In this document: piece by piece, positions 11,281-22,385 of the stretch
Position numbering within the stretch: position 1 is the first letter of the stretch
How the letters are laid out: each line of letters begins with the position of its first letter
Source of the DNA: Chromera velia
Lineage: Eukaryota > Sar > Chromeraceae
Direction of reading: 5' to 3'
DNA: 64,000 bases
NCBI GenBank assembly: GCA_018398765.1
Contig: JAHBMJ010000101.1
Location: 62,001-126,000 of the forward strand
Notes under the pieces: generated by a model
Told to the model about the DNA's origin: nothing
The model's database searches: none
The model's input: the letters and a program-made list of their open reading frames with translations, nothing else
Translations under genes and position numbers: made by a program

Positions 11281-12390
11281 ATTAACCGTTTTTCCTCTTT
11301 GTCCAGTATACTCAGTCGTAGTGCGGCTTACTCCTGACTCTGTAAGGCGGCATGTCTTAACTTGCCACTGAGCTTGGTAGCATAGTCAAACAACAGAACA
11401 ATTTAGAACAGCTTCACTTAGATGGTATACTTTATCGCCTTCCTTGAAAACTATATAGATGATCAAATCTATGTACAATTTCCCTCCATATGTGTTTTTG
11501 CATATGTACTGATACATCAAGGTTAGACAAAAGGTGCATGTTCGCCATATACGCGCTGTACATGCAATTGCCGGAAAATGCGGGTCCCGAAAGGCAAATA
11601 TAACCCGATTTATTGGTAATTCGACTTTTTTTTTTCCATAGGTGCGGCTAATTAATCGTTTTTCCTCTTTGTTAAGCGCACTCAGTCGTGGTGCGGCTTA
11701 CTCCTAACTCTGTAAGGCGGCATGTCTTAACTTGCCACTGAGCTTGGTAGCATAGTCAAACAACGGAGAAATTCAGAACAGCTTCACTTAGACGGTGTGC
11801 TTTATCGCCTTCCTTGAAAACTACACAGATGATCGAATCTATGTACAATTTCCCTCCATATGTGTTTTTGCATATGTACCGATACATCAAGGTTAGACAA
11901 AAGGTGTATGTTCGCCATGCACGTGCTGTACATGCAATTACCGGAAAGTGCGGGTCCCGAAAGGCAAATATAACCCGATTTATTGGTAATTCGACTTTTT
12001 TTTTTCCATAGGTGCGGCTAATTAATCGTTTTTCCTCTTTGTTAAGCGCACTCAGTCGTGGTGCGGCTTACTCCTGACTCTGTAAGGCGGCATGTCTTAA
12101 CTTGCCACTAAGCTTGGTAGCATAGTCAAACAACGGAGAAATTCAGAACAGCTTCACTTAGACGGTATGCTTTATCGCCTTCCTTGAAAACTACACAGAT
12201 GATCGAATCTACGTACAATTCCCCTCCATGTGTGTTTTTGCATATGTACCGATACATCAAGGTTAGACAAAAGGTGTATGTTCGCCATGCACGCGCTGTA
12301 CATGCAGTTGCCGGAAAGCGCGGGTCCCGAAAGGCAAATGTAACCCGATTTATTGGTAATTCGACTTTTTTTTTTCCATAGGTGCGGCTA
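11281..12390. repeat. Three head-to-tail 370-bp units
   Basis: Exactly three units of 370 bp: 11281-11650, 11651-12020 and 12021-12390. Each opens ATTAACCG or ATTAATCG, contains GTGCGGCTTACTCCT and a T10-11 run, and ends CCATAGGTGCGGCTA. Copies differ almost only by transitions (C/T, G/A), with no net length change. A minus-strand frame is open across most of copy 3, but nothing shows it is a gene. Confidence 0.95.
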
Positions 12391-12680
12391 AGGGCCTTAA
12401 CAGATACCATGGCCGGGGGCCACGGCAAAGTTTTGCATGCACCACTGAAATTCGAGCTTGATCGATCATTTTCTGAGATCTTGTGAGGCCAGTCGTCCTC
12501 TCTCTCTCTCCACACACACACACACACATACTGATGCCAGCGTAATTGATTCCCTCACGTACCAGCTTCAATCACAAAACTGCGCCCATCTTTCGGCCCA
12601 ATTACACACACCACATGCTCGAGAACCTTCTTTGAGTTGAATACTTGACTTGACGGAGAAGGAAACGACAGAGAGGGAGG
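12391..12680. promoter_or_regulatory. Short spacer and probable promoter region of the SF3A3 gene
   Basis: About 290 bases between the last 370-bp unit and the SF3A3 start codon. It contains GGGGGCCACGGCA, a TCTC/CACA microsatellite and no TATA box I can defend. By position it must include the 5' UTR and at least part of the promoter. Confidence 0.35.
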
Positions 12681-15132
12681 ATGTCTGGGACTGTGCTGGA
12701 GTCCTTGAGGGGCTCCCACGAGGACATCGAGTCTATCGAGAAGGCCATCGCACGAATCCTGACAGAGAGGGCAGAGAACACAAGGAAAGTCGGAAGGGTT
12801 GCGTATGACCATGCGATTGCCTACCTGCTGAAGATGGCCGTCTCCAAAGCCCAAACAGTAAGTCAGCACACGCAGAAAGGGAAAGGGGAACCGCACAAGC
12901 TTTTACACCACCCTCATGCATGCCACAAAAAGGATGGATGCGCACCTGTGTGAGCGTTCGGAAAGCATTCAATCTGTGAAGTGCCTTTTCTTTCATGACA
13001 TCGAAAAAGACTCGGAAGCAGATAGAAAAATTTTGGAATTTCCGGTTAATTTCTCAACTCTTCCTGCGTCTTCTTCCCCCCAATTTCCTCTTGAGCTATA
13101 CCCGTCTTTTATTGTCTTGCCTCCCATTCTGGTTGTCTACAGTGTCTCGACATCTACGCAGACGGGGATGGTGCGAGACGGGAGGAATTGGCGTTTTTGA
13201 TGGGGAGACGGCCGAAGGGTCCCGACAGTGTGTGGGCGAATTTCTACGACCAGCTGAAGACCGTGAGAGACTACCACAGAAAGTTCGCAGAGCAGAATGC
13301 ATTTCCAGAGACCAGAGACGCGCAGTACTTCCTCACCATGGCCTACACAGGGGGCGCATCTGCCACAGAGGACGGCCTTCTGACTGCACCCAAACTTTTG
13401 CAGGGGCCTGTGTCGAAGGCGTTCTCCCCTCAGGAGGACATGGGCAAGAGGGTGGACATGCAGGGGCTGTATAGTGTGTTTTCGAATATGAAGAAGTACA
13501 GGCAGTATCGAGAGACCCAATGGAAGCAGGCGGAGGTTGCCCGTATTCGAAAGAAGTGGAGAGAGAAGAAGCAGCAGAGGGAAGAGAAGGAGAGAGAGGA
13601 GAAGGAGAAAAAGATGTTGGAGGATGATGCTCCAATGCTAGAGGAAGAGGAGAACGATCGAAGAAACGGGGTAAACGGAACGTCCCACTCGCATGCAGAT
13701 GAAGAGGAAGAGATGGTAAGAAAGAAAAGAAGGGAAGCCCTCTGGCAGGCAGAAGAGGATGAGGAGATCGCGAAGGTGGCTTTCAGAGAGATTGACCACG
13801 TCACTTGGCTGAAGGAATTCGATCGGTCAGTCTGTTCCTCAGCTGCCTCAGAGAAATCTCTGAGCTTTTGACTTACTCTCATCTGTATGCGCTTTTTCAT
13901 TTGTTGTCTTTTACTTCGAAAGAGTGCTTTCCTCTTGAAAGTGGACGGGAGAGACCATACGACGGGGGAGCAATGAAAAGTCCGAAACAAAGGAAGAAAA
14001 AAACACTTCTTTTTGCTTGCCCCTTTTGCCATTGTTTGGGTGTTCTGCTGTCCGATTGGTTCACCCACCCGCAGAGTCGTGCTTGAAGGAAGTTCTCTGC
14101 AGAGATCCCTCCCCCTGTTTCTCTTCTCTCCCCCTTTTGTGCCAGCCAACCAACCAACCAACCAACCCTTTTTGGTGGCAGGCAGTCTTCCTGTCTTCCT
14201 GTACTCACACGCGAACTGCCCCCCCCGCTAGCTGCAGGTTCCACGAGGTGCCGCGGCACTGCAAGTACAGAGACGGGGACTACGAAGCATACGTGAGGGC
14301 CCTGGGGGAGTACTTGCAAGGATTCTTCCAGCGGCTCTTTCCTTTAGCAGACGGCAGGAAGGCAGAAGAGCAGTTGAAGGCGGATTTCGAGAAGAGGTGG
14401 GGGGAGAGAACCATCGCGGGGTGGGAACAGCTGACGAGGGAGATGCCTCTCTACTGCTTTCCCTCAGACCATCTGTTTGCGTCTGCACAGGTCCTCAAGG
14501 GACATACGGAGGTCAGGCACCCCCTCTGCCTCCCCCCCTCTGTGTGTGTGTGTGCGTGTGTGTGATGATTCGTATGCCTGTCTTCCTGTCTGTGCATGTG
14601 AAACGAGGTCTTCTCTCGTGACGCTCCCACAGCGAATTCACTTTCTTTGTCAGCTCTTGTCTTTTTTTTCTTTCTTTCTTTTTCTTTCTTCTGCATGCAA
14701 TGACGGCAGGAGAAGGACAACTGTCTGGATCCTCTGCTTACGGAGAAACAGGAGCGGGAAAGAAAGCTGGGAAGGCCAACAAATCTTTGAGCAGAAATTC
14801 CGTCTGTTGCATGTCTGACTGTCTCTTTGTATGGAGCGTAGACCGGGTCTTTTCGTGCGTTACAATCCCGTCTGAAATAGCGTGCGTCAGTGTGCGTAAC
14901 ACTTTCCGAGCTAAATCGGAGAAGCGAAGGGCCCGGAAAGCGAAAAATGAAGGCTAGTGAAGACGCGATATGACGCAGTCTGTTTTGTTTAGGTGTCCAC
15001 CAGCTTCGCTTTCCCGGGCCCGGGAAACTGCACGAACGCAATGAACTCCGCTCGCAAAATGCGCGAACCAACCAAGTGACTTGTCTGAAAGAATGAAAGA
15101 AAGAATGAATGAAAGAATGAAAGAATGAATGA

Positions 15133-15172
<40 letters not shown>

Positions 15173-16006
15173 AATTGTTTGTTGCAAGCAAGTTGCCTGC
15201 CTGCAGGGAAAGAAATTCAAGAAAAACCAGGAGTTGATGGCCGCCCGGTCGATGGGGGAGCAGGACAAGCGGAGGGAGGAGAGCCTCCAGGCAGACAAGA
15301 AGACTGCATTCTTGGAGGCAGTCGTCCAGAAGTACAAGGACTTCCTCGGAGAGACCATACAGGTTGGTAGTTTCCTTCCTTCCTTCCTTCCTTCCTTCCT
15401 TGTTTCCGTACATGCATCTGATTCCCTGCGTGTCCGAGGAGGAGTGTGTAGAGTGGGGGGGGGTTGCTGTGTCTGGAGTCTCGGGCGGGGGAGTGAAAGG
15501 GAGAGAGTCTGAGGAGGAAAGAGCGTACACGACAAAGACATATCATCGTCGGAAAGAGCGGACAGGAAAAGGACATGTCGGTTGTGCCAACAGATTGCTT
15601 AGACGTCTCCCTTAGCGTGAGAGCAGACATAGCGCACAACGAGAGGCAGTCGCAGCGGCTGTCGAAGCATGAGTGAATAACCGTGTGTGTGTGTGTGTGT
15701 GTGCGTGTGTGTGTGTGTGTGCAGGACACGGTGAACTTCATCCAGAAGAGACAGTCGATGACGCTGCAGGAGTTGGAGGCGGCGATCGAAGAAGAAGGTG
15801 AGAGGGAGTGTGTGGATGGGACAGGAAAGAGGGGAGAACGAAGGAAATGAGTTCGTTAGGGGAAACCTGGTGGAGGGAGACACCCGAGCTGAAAGGGAAG
15901 GCGATTGCGTGTCTCCATACAAATGGGTGGATGAATGAAGGACTGAAAGCATCAGTTGATACACACACACACACACACACACACTCACACACAGAGAGGG
16001 AGAGAG

Positions 16007-16041
<35 letters not shown>

Positions 16042-16868
16042 AACATATACCCGAGGTCAGTCAGGAGAGCTGTATGAGGGTAAGGTGAAAAAAGACCAAA
16101 GAGGGTGGGTGACTCCACGTCTTTCTTTTCATTTGCTTTCCTCAGTGCTGCTATGCTGCCTACCGTGCATGCATATGTTCTTGTCTTGTACTCTGCTGCT
16201 GTTTGATTTGATGGAAGAGAGACCTCATTTGTTCGCCTGCTCCTGCTCTCTTTTCTGTGTGTCTGTGTCTTTTGTTGCCTGCCTCTCAGAGGAGGGGGGA
16301 GAGGACGCGCCCGTTGAGGGGGTCGAGGGAGAAGAGGAGGAGGAGGTGGGGGACGACGATGACGACAAACCCGTTTTCAATCCTCTGAACTTACCTATCG
16401 GTCAGTTGGGTGAATGAATCGAGAGGCGAGCATTCCTTTGTTCACGCATTTCACATATCACTGCGTCTGTCCGTCTGCTCCTTTTTCCTCCTTCCCTTTC
16501 TCTCTGTCTCATTTTCCTTCTTCATTTCTTGTATCATTTTTCTGCCTGTCAGTCTGCCTGTAGGTGCAGTTCTGTCTCGCATTTGTGGAATTGCTTCCTC
16601 GCTCTCTCTCTCTCTCTTTTCTCTCTCTCCGTCGTCTCCTCAGTTGACCCCACCTCCCGCACGCTCATTCATTCATTCATTGTGCGTATGCGAAATTTCT
16701 GATTCCCTGGGACCTTTCCGCTCTGGTTTGTGCTGATCATTGATATCTGTGCATGCACAAGCTTTCGACCTAAGAGACGTACATCGATCGCTTCAGGATA
16801 GGAAAGCATTCTCTCTTCATGCACAGCCACTCTCACGATTCGAATGAGAATTTGTGTGTGTATGTTCC

Positions 16869-16901
<33 letters not shown>

Positions 16902-17793
16902 GTGACTGTCTGTCTGTCTGTCTGTCCGTCTGTCTGTCTGTGTGTCTGTCTGTCTGTCTGTGTGTCTGTTGCAGGATGGGACGGGAGGCCGATGCCGTTC
17001 TGGCTGTACAAGCTGAATGGTCTCGGTCAGGAGTTCAAATGCGAGATCTGCGGGAACTATTCTTATTGGGGGAGGAAAAATTTCGAGCGGCACTTTCAAG
17101 AGTGGAGACACGCGTACGGAATGAAGTGCATCCGCATCCCCAACACTGCACACTTCAAGGTCAGACCCAGACCAGACAGCTGAGATGAGATTCAAACAGG
17201 TGTCTGCCGCTTTTGTGCAAAAATCAAGGCTTGACTGGCTCTCTGACTGTTCCGTTGCTTTCTCCTTGCCTTTCCCCGTGATCCTCGGCGTTGCCTCCTC
17301 CGTCGTCTCCTCTGCGGAGTTTGTCCATCCATCTTTTCCTCAATCTCTTTCTCGTCACTGTGCGTTGAGTCTTGTGTTTGTTCTTTCTGGTTCGTTCTTC
17401 GTCTGTCTGTCTGTCTGTCTGTCTGCCACATTTGAGATCCCGATTGATGCCCGCATGATCTGTTCAAAGCGCAATGCCACCTTTCCTTTCCCCCTCTCCC
17501 ACCGTTTTTTAAGTCACCGCCACTCGGGGTCCGTGCGTGCGTGCGTCAGACTGAAAGAAACTAATTCCCTTAATTTCTTTCTGCATCCATTTATCGATTG
17601 ATTGATCGATGTATCGATCAACACATCTATCTGCAGGAAATAACAAAAATCGAGGACGCGATCAACCTCTACGAAAAACTCCAGAAGGAGGCAGAAAACA
17701 CGGTCAGTAGGACTGTCAGAAAGCTGGTCAGTTTGTCGACTTCTTTTTGTGCTTTTCTCTCTGTCTCTTCCTTTCTCTATCCATCTCTATCAA

Positions 17794-17890
<97 letters not shown>

Positions 17891-17932
17891 GCATGACTTC
17901 TCTTTTTTCTTTTACCATTCAAAGAGATACAC

Positions 17933-17989
<57 letters not shown>

Positions 17990-18349
17990 ATAGAAGGGTC
18001 CGTCCGTCTGCATTTTTGCTTTTTTACCTTTCATTCCAAAAGGAAAAAGGAGGGAGGGAGAAAGAACGCAATGAATGAATGAAATTCCAGCTAGAGCCTG
18101 TGTCTCTGTTGTCCGTTCTTCGCCTCTCTACTGAACTTTCCCGTCCTGGTCCTTCCCTCCCGTCCTCTCTGCTTCCTTCGTTGATGGATCCGCTGATCGA
18201 GGCACTCTCTGTGTCTCTGTCTCCTTCTCCGCTTTCTTGTCTGCCTGCAGGCGTTCCGCCCAGAGCAGGAGATCGAGTGCGAGGACTCAGACGGCAACGT
18301 CATGTCTCTCAGGGCCTTCGAAGACCTCAAGAGACAGGGCCTCATCTAG
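12681..18349 (+). CDS. SF3A3: Splicing factor 3A subunit 3 (SF3a60 / Prp9 homologue)
   Basis: Nine exons join in phase into 607 aa: 12681-12857, 13143-13825, 14238-14511, 15207-15362, 15725-15797, 16290-16400, 16975-17159, 17637-17702, 18251-18349. The N-terminal helices (residues 1-70, [16 protein letters not shown]) and [15 protein letters not shown] match the Prp9 N-terminal region. [20 protein letters not shown] precedes the matrin-type zinc finger C514-x2-C517-x13-H531-x5-H537 ([19 protein letters not shown]). [21 protein letters not shown] and the ending [10 protein letters not shown] are near-identical to the human C-terminus. The protein is part of the SF3a complex of the U2 snRNP, which helps U2 bind the branch point in the nucleus. 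Human SF3A3 is 501 aa; the extra length is an acidic, coiled-coil-like insert (residues 200-270). A finger-like LYC...HLF...VLKGHTEGKKFKKN segment spans the exon 3/4 junction. Confidence 0.97.
15070..15175. repeat. GAAT/GAAA microsatellite next to SF3A3 exon 4
   Basis: GAATGAAAGAAT and then an uninterrupted GAAA array in the intron, ending about 30 bases before the exon at 15207. Similar arrays sit in nearly every intron of this gene: GT at 15682-15721, CA/GA/GAAA at 15959-16042, TCTG at 16868-16965, and TC/GT/GA/CA at 17790-17990. Confidence 0.9.
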
Positions 18350-19255
18350 GAGGGGTGCAGCATGGGTGTTCTCGAGAATATTCTTCGATCTGATGCAATA
18401 TTCTCAATGGGATGGGATGAGCCTGGCAAGGACTCATGGGGAATTCGGGCTGGTTAGGAGGTCTCGTGCCGTCACCTAGGTTGTCACAGAAATGCGGTGG
18501 GTGGATCTGGGGGCAGCAGGCTAGGCAGCAGGGCGGCCCGTTCGTCGTCATCATTAAAGAAACTTACACGCTGCCGCGAAGCAAGTGTAATGTGCGGCAG
18601 GTGGCTAGGACTAGGCCAGGAAGTTCGAGATGACACTTTAGAACATTCCGAAGTTCCCGAGTTCCGACGTGACTAGCGACGCAGACCATAGAACAGGTAT
18701 GAGAACAGGCACACACTGAGGATGTCACTCGTTGGCTGACTATAATAAACATGATTCACAGACGTTTAATACTCTACTAAAAATACGTATTGTAAATAGA
18801 TCTTAATATCTTGTTATGATCTATATGAAGTGCAGTTTAGGATAGGATAGGATTTATGTTTCGGGTCACCCCGTGGTCCACTGCCGGGCCTCGACTGCTA
18901 AAGTATTGTATGCAGACTCATGATGATATAAATTCATATAATATCACTCAGTGCATGTCGGGCATTCGGCCAAGTATTCGGCACTGCCAGTGGGGCGGCA
19001 TAAATCCACTCCATACAGACATTAATCCTATTAAATTCTAAGTCACTCATGAAACTCCTATATTAGGCCCTAATCTACTTAAAATAATTTATGAAAAAAA
19101 TTCAAAAAAACTGTATAGATGAAAGATTTGTCAGCAGACTCGCCTGCGAGGAATTAAATAGAGGTTGTCGGTTTTCTGAAGCTGTTTCCACATGCTATAT
19201 AGGATATCAACGTTCGGAGGCCAACGTTAGGCCGATTGCCCGTGCACTACGGGGG
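18350..19255. other. Spacer downstream of SF3A3
   Basis: Initially mixed composition, becoming AT-rich from about 18700. I see no gene, tRNA or element boundary. The last part (19091-19255) has a short open frame running into the assembly gap, too short to call. Confidence 0.4.
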
Positions 19256-19345
19256 NNNNNNNNNNNNNNNNNNNNNNNNNNNNNNNNNNNNNNNNNNNNN
19301 NNNNNNNNNNNNNNNNNNNNNNNNNNNNNNNNNNNNNNNNNNNNN
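19256..19345. other. Assembly gap (Ns) bounded by poly-G
   Basis: Ninety Ns preceded by GGGGG and followed by 15 G. The position suggests that a G homopolymer stopped assembly. True length unknown. Confidence 0.95.
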
Positions 19346-19688
19346 GGGGGGGGGGGGGGGAGTTTCGAACGCGGAGGTAGAGTCTGTCTACGAGCACTGC
19401 CCCCTTGACATGCATAGACAGGGTAAATTGAATGATGTTGTTCACAAGTTGACAGAATATAAAGGGACGAAAATAGAAAGAGGACGCATGGATAGGCTTT
19501 TGGAGGAAGTAAGAGACGCACGCTCTGAGTCGGACTTGATCGTGTGGGCACAACAGATGGTAAAGCAACAGTTAAGACGGGCGGTGTGCAAGAACGAAAA
19601 GAAAGTAAGAGAGATTTTCATACTCCTTCTCGAGAAACACCCTGTTGCCGGCGCACGGGCAATTTCAGCTTGCCTTCGTAAACGGTAA
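19346..19688 (+). CDS. Possible 3' exon of an unknown gene (partial, enters from the gap)
   Basis: A frame open from the poly-G edge of the gap encodes about 108 residues ending LEKHPVAGARAISACLRKR before a stop. The sequence is charged and helical (KLTEYKGTKIERGRMDRLLE), unlike the repeat-driven frames nearby, and codon composition looks normal. I do not recognise the family. No splice acceptor can be seen because the left part is missing. It may equally be a remnant of a mobile element. Confidence 0.3.
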
Positions 19689-22385
19689 AGTCTTGATCCG
19701 ATTGCCTCTAGATAGTTGTTTCCTGTTTTTCTCCGTTTGAGTGTATGGGGTGGGTTCAGAGCTAGAATGTAACAGAGAGAGAAACGTGAAACGTGCGGGG
19801 GGGGACATGCTCGAGCTTGCGTGACGTGGGGGGGCGGGGCGCTCGTATCCGCGTGGCGTGGATACAGCTTTTTTGGGTGGTCTCTCTGTTTTTCTTTTTC
19901 TCATCTTCTTTTCATCCCTTCTTTTTTTTTTCTCTTTCTTTTTCCTGTCCGGTTTTTTGCTTATAATTTCACTGCCTCGAAAATAGACTAGGAAAATAGA
20001 TCGTGCCCTACAGAGTTGACCTTTAAATTGGTCTTACCGAAGGACAGGAGAGACTGATAGGACTACTGTAGGTACCGTACTCCAGTCAGTCTAGTCAGCC
20101 CCAGGGAAGTGAAGTCACTGTGCCTGCGTCTTGTCTGATTCTCGTTTGATCTTGTATGTATTCTTTCTTCGCTGCTGACTGTCTACTATGCTCAGCAGCC
20201 GAGCCCTTCCTCAGGAGTCGGTATCCAGGGAAGTGTTCCGTAGGGTTCCTACCCTGTTGACTGCACTCCTTATCATTTCTCAGGCTAACATGGACACGTT
20301 CTTTTACTTCTCTTTTTCGGTCTCCCTTTCTGGCTCTGTCTTCCCTCTCGGTCGTTCCCCCTGCCACTGCAAGTTTGTTCCGATGCCGGTAGTTTTTAAT
20401 CCTGGTTGCTTGAGGGTAGAACTACCCTCTGTTTCTATTTCCATTTCCGCCCTAGCTAGGCTTTGGTCCATACAAATGCCCCAGTGGGGCCTAGGTCGAG
20501 GGATCGAACTTATGCAGGAAATACTAGGTTGGCCTGAGCCTATATGGCTCACCGGCTTTAACCTCATACATCATCATCATCATCAAACAGGTCTTTGTTA
20601 CAAAATCTTGCGAGTGGCCGCTGAGTGAGTCAGAGTGACTCGGCGAGTGAGTTACGTGCATGTGCCTGGCTTCTGCAGAACGTGATGAAAGCCAGCGCAT
20701 TGAAATTTCAAAGCCAGCTTCAAGGTATACTTCAAGGCGGCGTTCTCCTTTTTTCCACAAGTTTTCACAGGATTAACAGCACAAACCCGAGGAGCACGCT
20801 GACGAGAAGTATGCGAAGAACTGAAGCAACATGAAAACGGTGTGCATGTGTGTGCATCTGTCCTAGTTTCTGTCGAGGCTCGCCTGCTTGCTCTCTCTCT
20901 GTCTGTCTCTCTCTCTCTCACACACACAGTATTTTTCTTTCGCTTGCAGTCTCTCAGAGCATCACACTTCATGAGATGCATTCGCCCTCGATTTTTAAAA
21001 CTACACCAACCTCTTTCCCGACTCCTAAGAATCCTCACGGAGTGGGTCACCCCCCTCCGTCAGCCAATCCGTCAGGCATGCAGTCACTCAGACAGTCAGC
21101 AAACCCGTTGTTCTCTGTCAGCAAGTCTGTAACGCAGGCAGTCAGTCGGTCGATAAACTGATCCACGAAAAAAAAAAGAATGACAAAGGAGTTTCGTTTC
21201 TGTACTCATCTCTGTTTTACGTACAGTATGTACCGAGACGGAACAAGTGAGGTGATCGAGGGTGCAAGGCCGCACCACCATGCAGTTGTTGCCTACGGGT
21301 CAACGGCGGCACTGCGGAATAAAGCAAGGGAAAAAAGTTTCTCCGTCACACGTACGCACAGATAGACAGACACACACGTACACACACACACAAACACACA
21401 CATACACACACACTCACACACACAAACTGACGGACGGACTCGGATTGCGAGATGATTCAACACCCCAAAAAAAGAGTTTAGTGGAATCTGACACATGACA
21501 AATCGAGAAAAACAACGACAGAAGTTGGCAATGTATCGATCGACAAATAAATAAATAAGTACAGACAACAAAACAAACAAACAAAACAAAAATGGGTGAG
21601 TTTGAAAGAACACGTCCAAATGAACGCACAGAGTGACCAACTGATCGGATTATTACAGGCCACGTCGCGAAGGAGCTTGCCGGTTTCTTTACACAAAAAA
21701 ACCGGCCGACAATTAAGCCTGCCTGCCAGTCGCAACGACGTCCTGTCACCTGATTCAATCCCCCTTCTTCGTTTCCCTCCCTCCTTCTCTCTGCTTTTCT
21801 TTTGCACCGCTGTCCCCCCCAAGGTCCTCAAAAAATTGTTTCGCTCTTTCGGACAGAATTTCTTTCAAGATGTACAGCCGATCTTCGCCGTAACAAAATC
21901 GCCTGTCCGTTTCTTTGCTCGGTCTTCTTTTTCCTCCTCCCTGAATGCCCGTTGTTTCCTTTCTTTTCCGTTTCACCCACGGTCAATTCCCTCCACACAA
22001 ACAGACAGGCAGACTCTGCCCTCCCCGACAAATGCATTCAATCCATCCATCCATCCATCCCGCAGAGAACAGACCTCCCTTGCTTCTTCCCCTCGGGGCA
22101 CTCAGCCCCCCCCTCAAGGAACAGCTACAGGAAGAGACCCCCCCCTCAAGGAACAGCTACAGGAAGAGACCCCCCCCTCAAGGAACAGCTACAGGAAGAG
22201 ACCCCCCCCCAGGAACAAACAAATACTGTCTGTCTGTCTGTCTGTCTGTCATGCGCTCTTTCTACACTTTCACAAGATTCCACTAGCTTCCTTCTGAGGC
22301 TCTTTGAGAGGGCGGCAGCTGACATTTCTTCTCTGCCTGGAAGTATGTCATCTACTCCACCTATAAACATGTTAAATACTGTTCA
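19689..22385. other. Intergenic region with low-complexity tracts, no gene recognised
   Basis: Contains CATCATCATCATCATCA (near 20570), CACA arrays (21365-21425), AAAC/AAAT runs (21540-21590) and a C-rich 32-bp tandem repeat at 22105-22215. Many medium open frames occur on both strands but none shows a known motif or consistent splice structure. The right end is the 3' flank of the minus-strand PAS protein gene. Confidence 0.4.
22105..22215. repeat. 32-bp tandem repeat, C-rich
   Basis: Three near-identical copies of CTCAAGGAACAGCTACAGGA followed by AGAGACCCCCCC, starting at 22113, 22145 and 22177. A partial fourth C run follows. They lie about 170 bases beyond the stop codon of the PAS protein gene. 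Confidence 0.9.

Noticed and set aside
11281-12390. CRISPR-like array
   Set aside because: The three 370-bp copies have no spacers, and the sequence is from an intron-bearing eukaryote.
14700-14800. Possible SF3A3 exon beginning GAGAAGGACAACTG
   Set aside because: In the required phase it reaches a stop, whereas joining 14511 to 15207 gives HTEGKKFKKN in frame.
20460-20520. tRNA-like GGGATCGAACTT with a TGGGGCC stem
   Set aside because: No complete cloverleaf with acceptor and anticodon stems can be folded around it.
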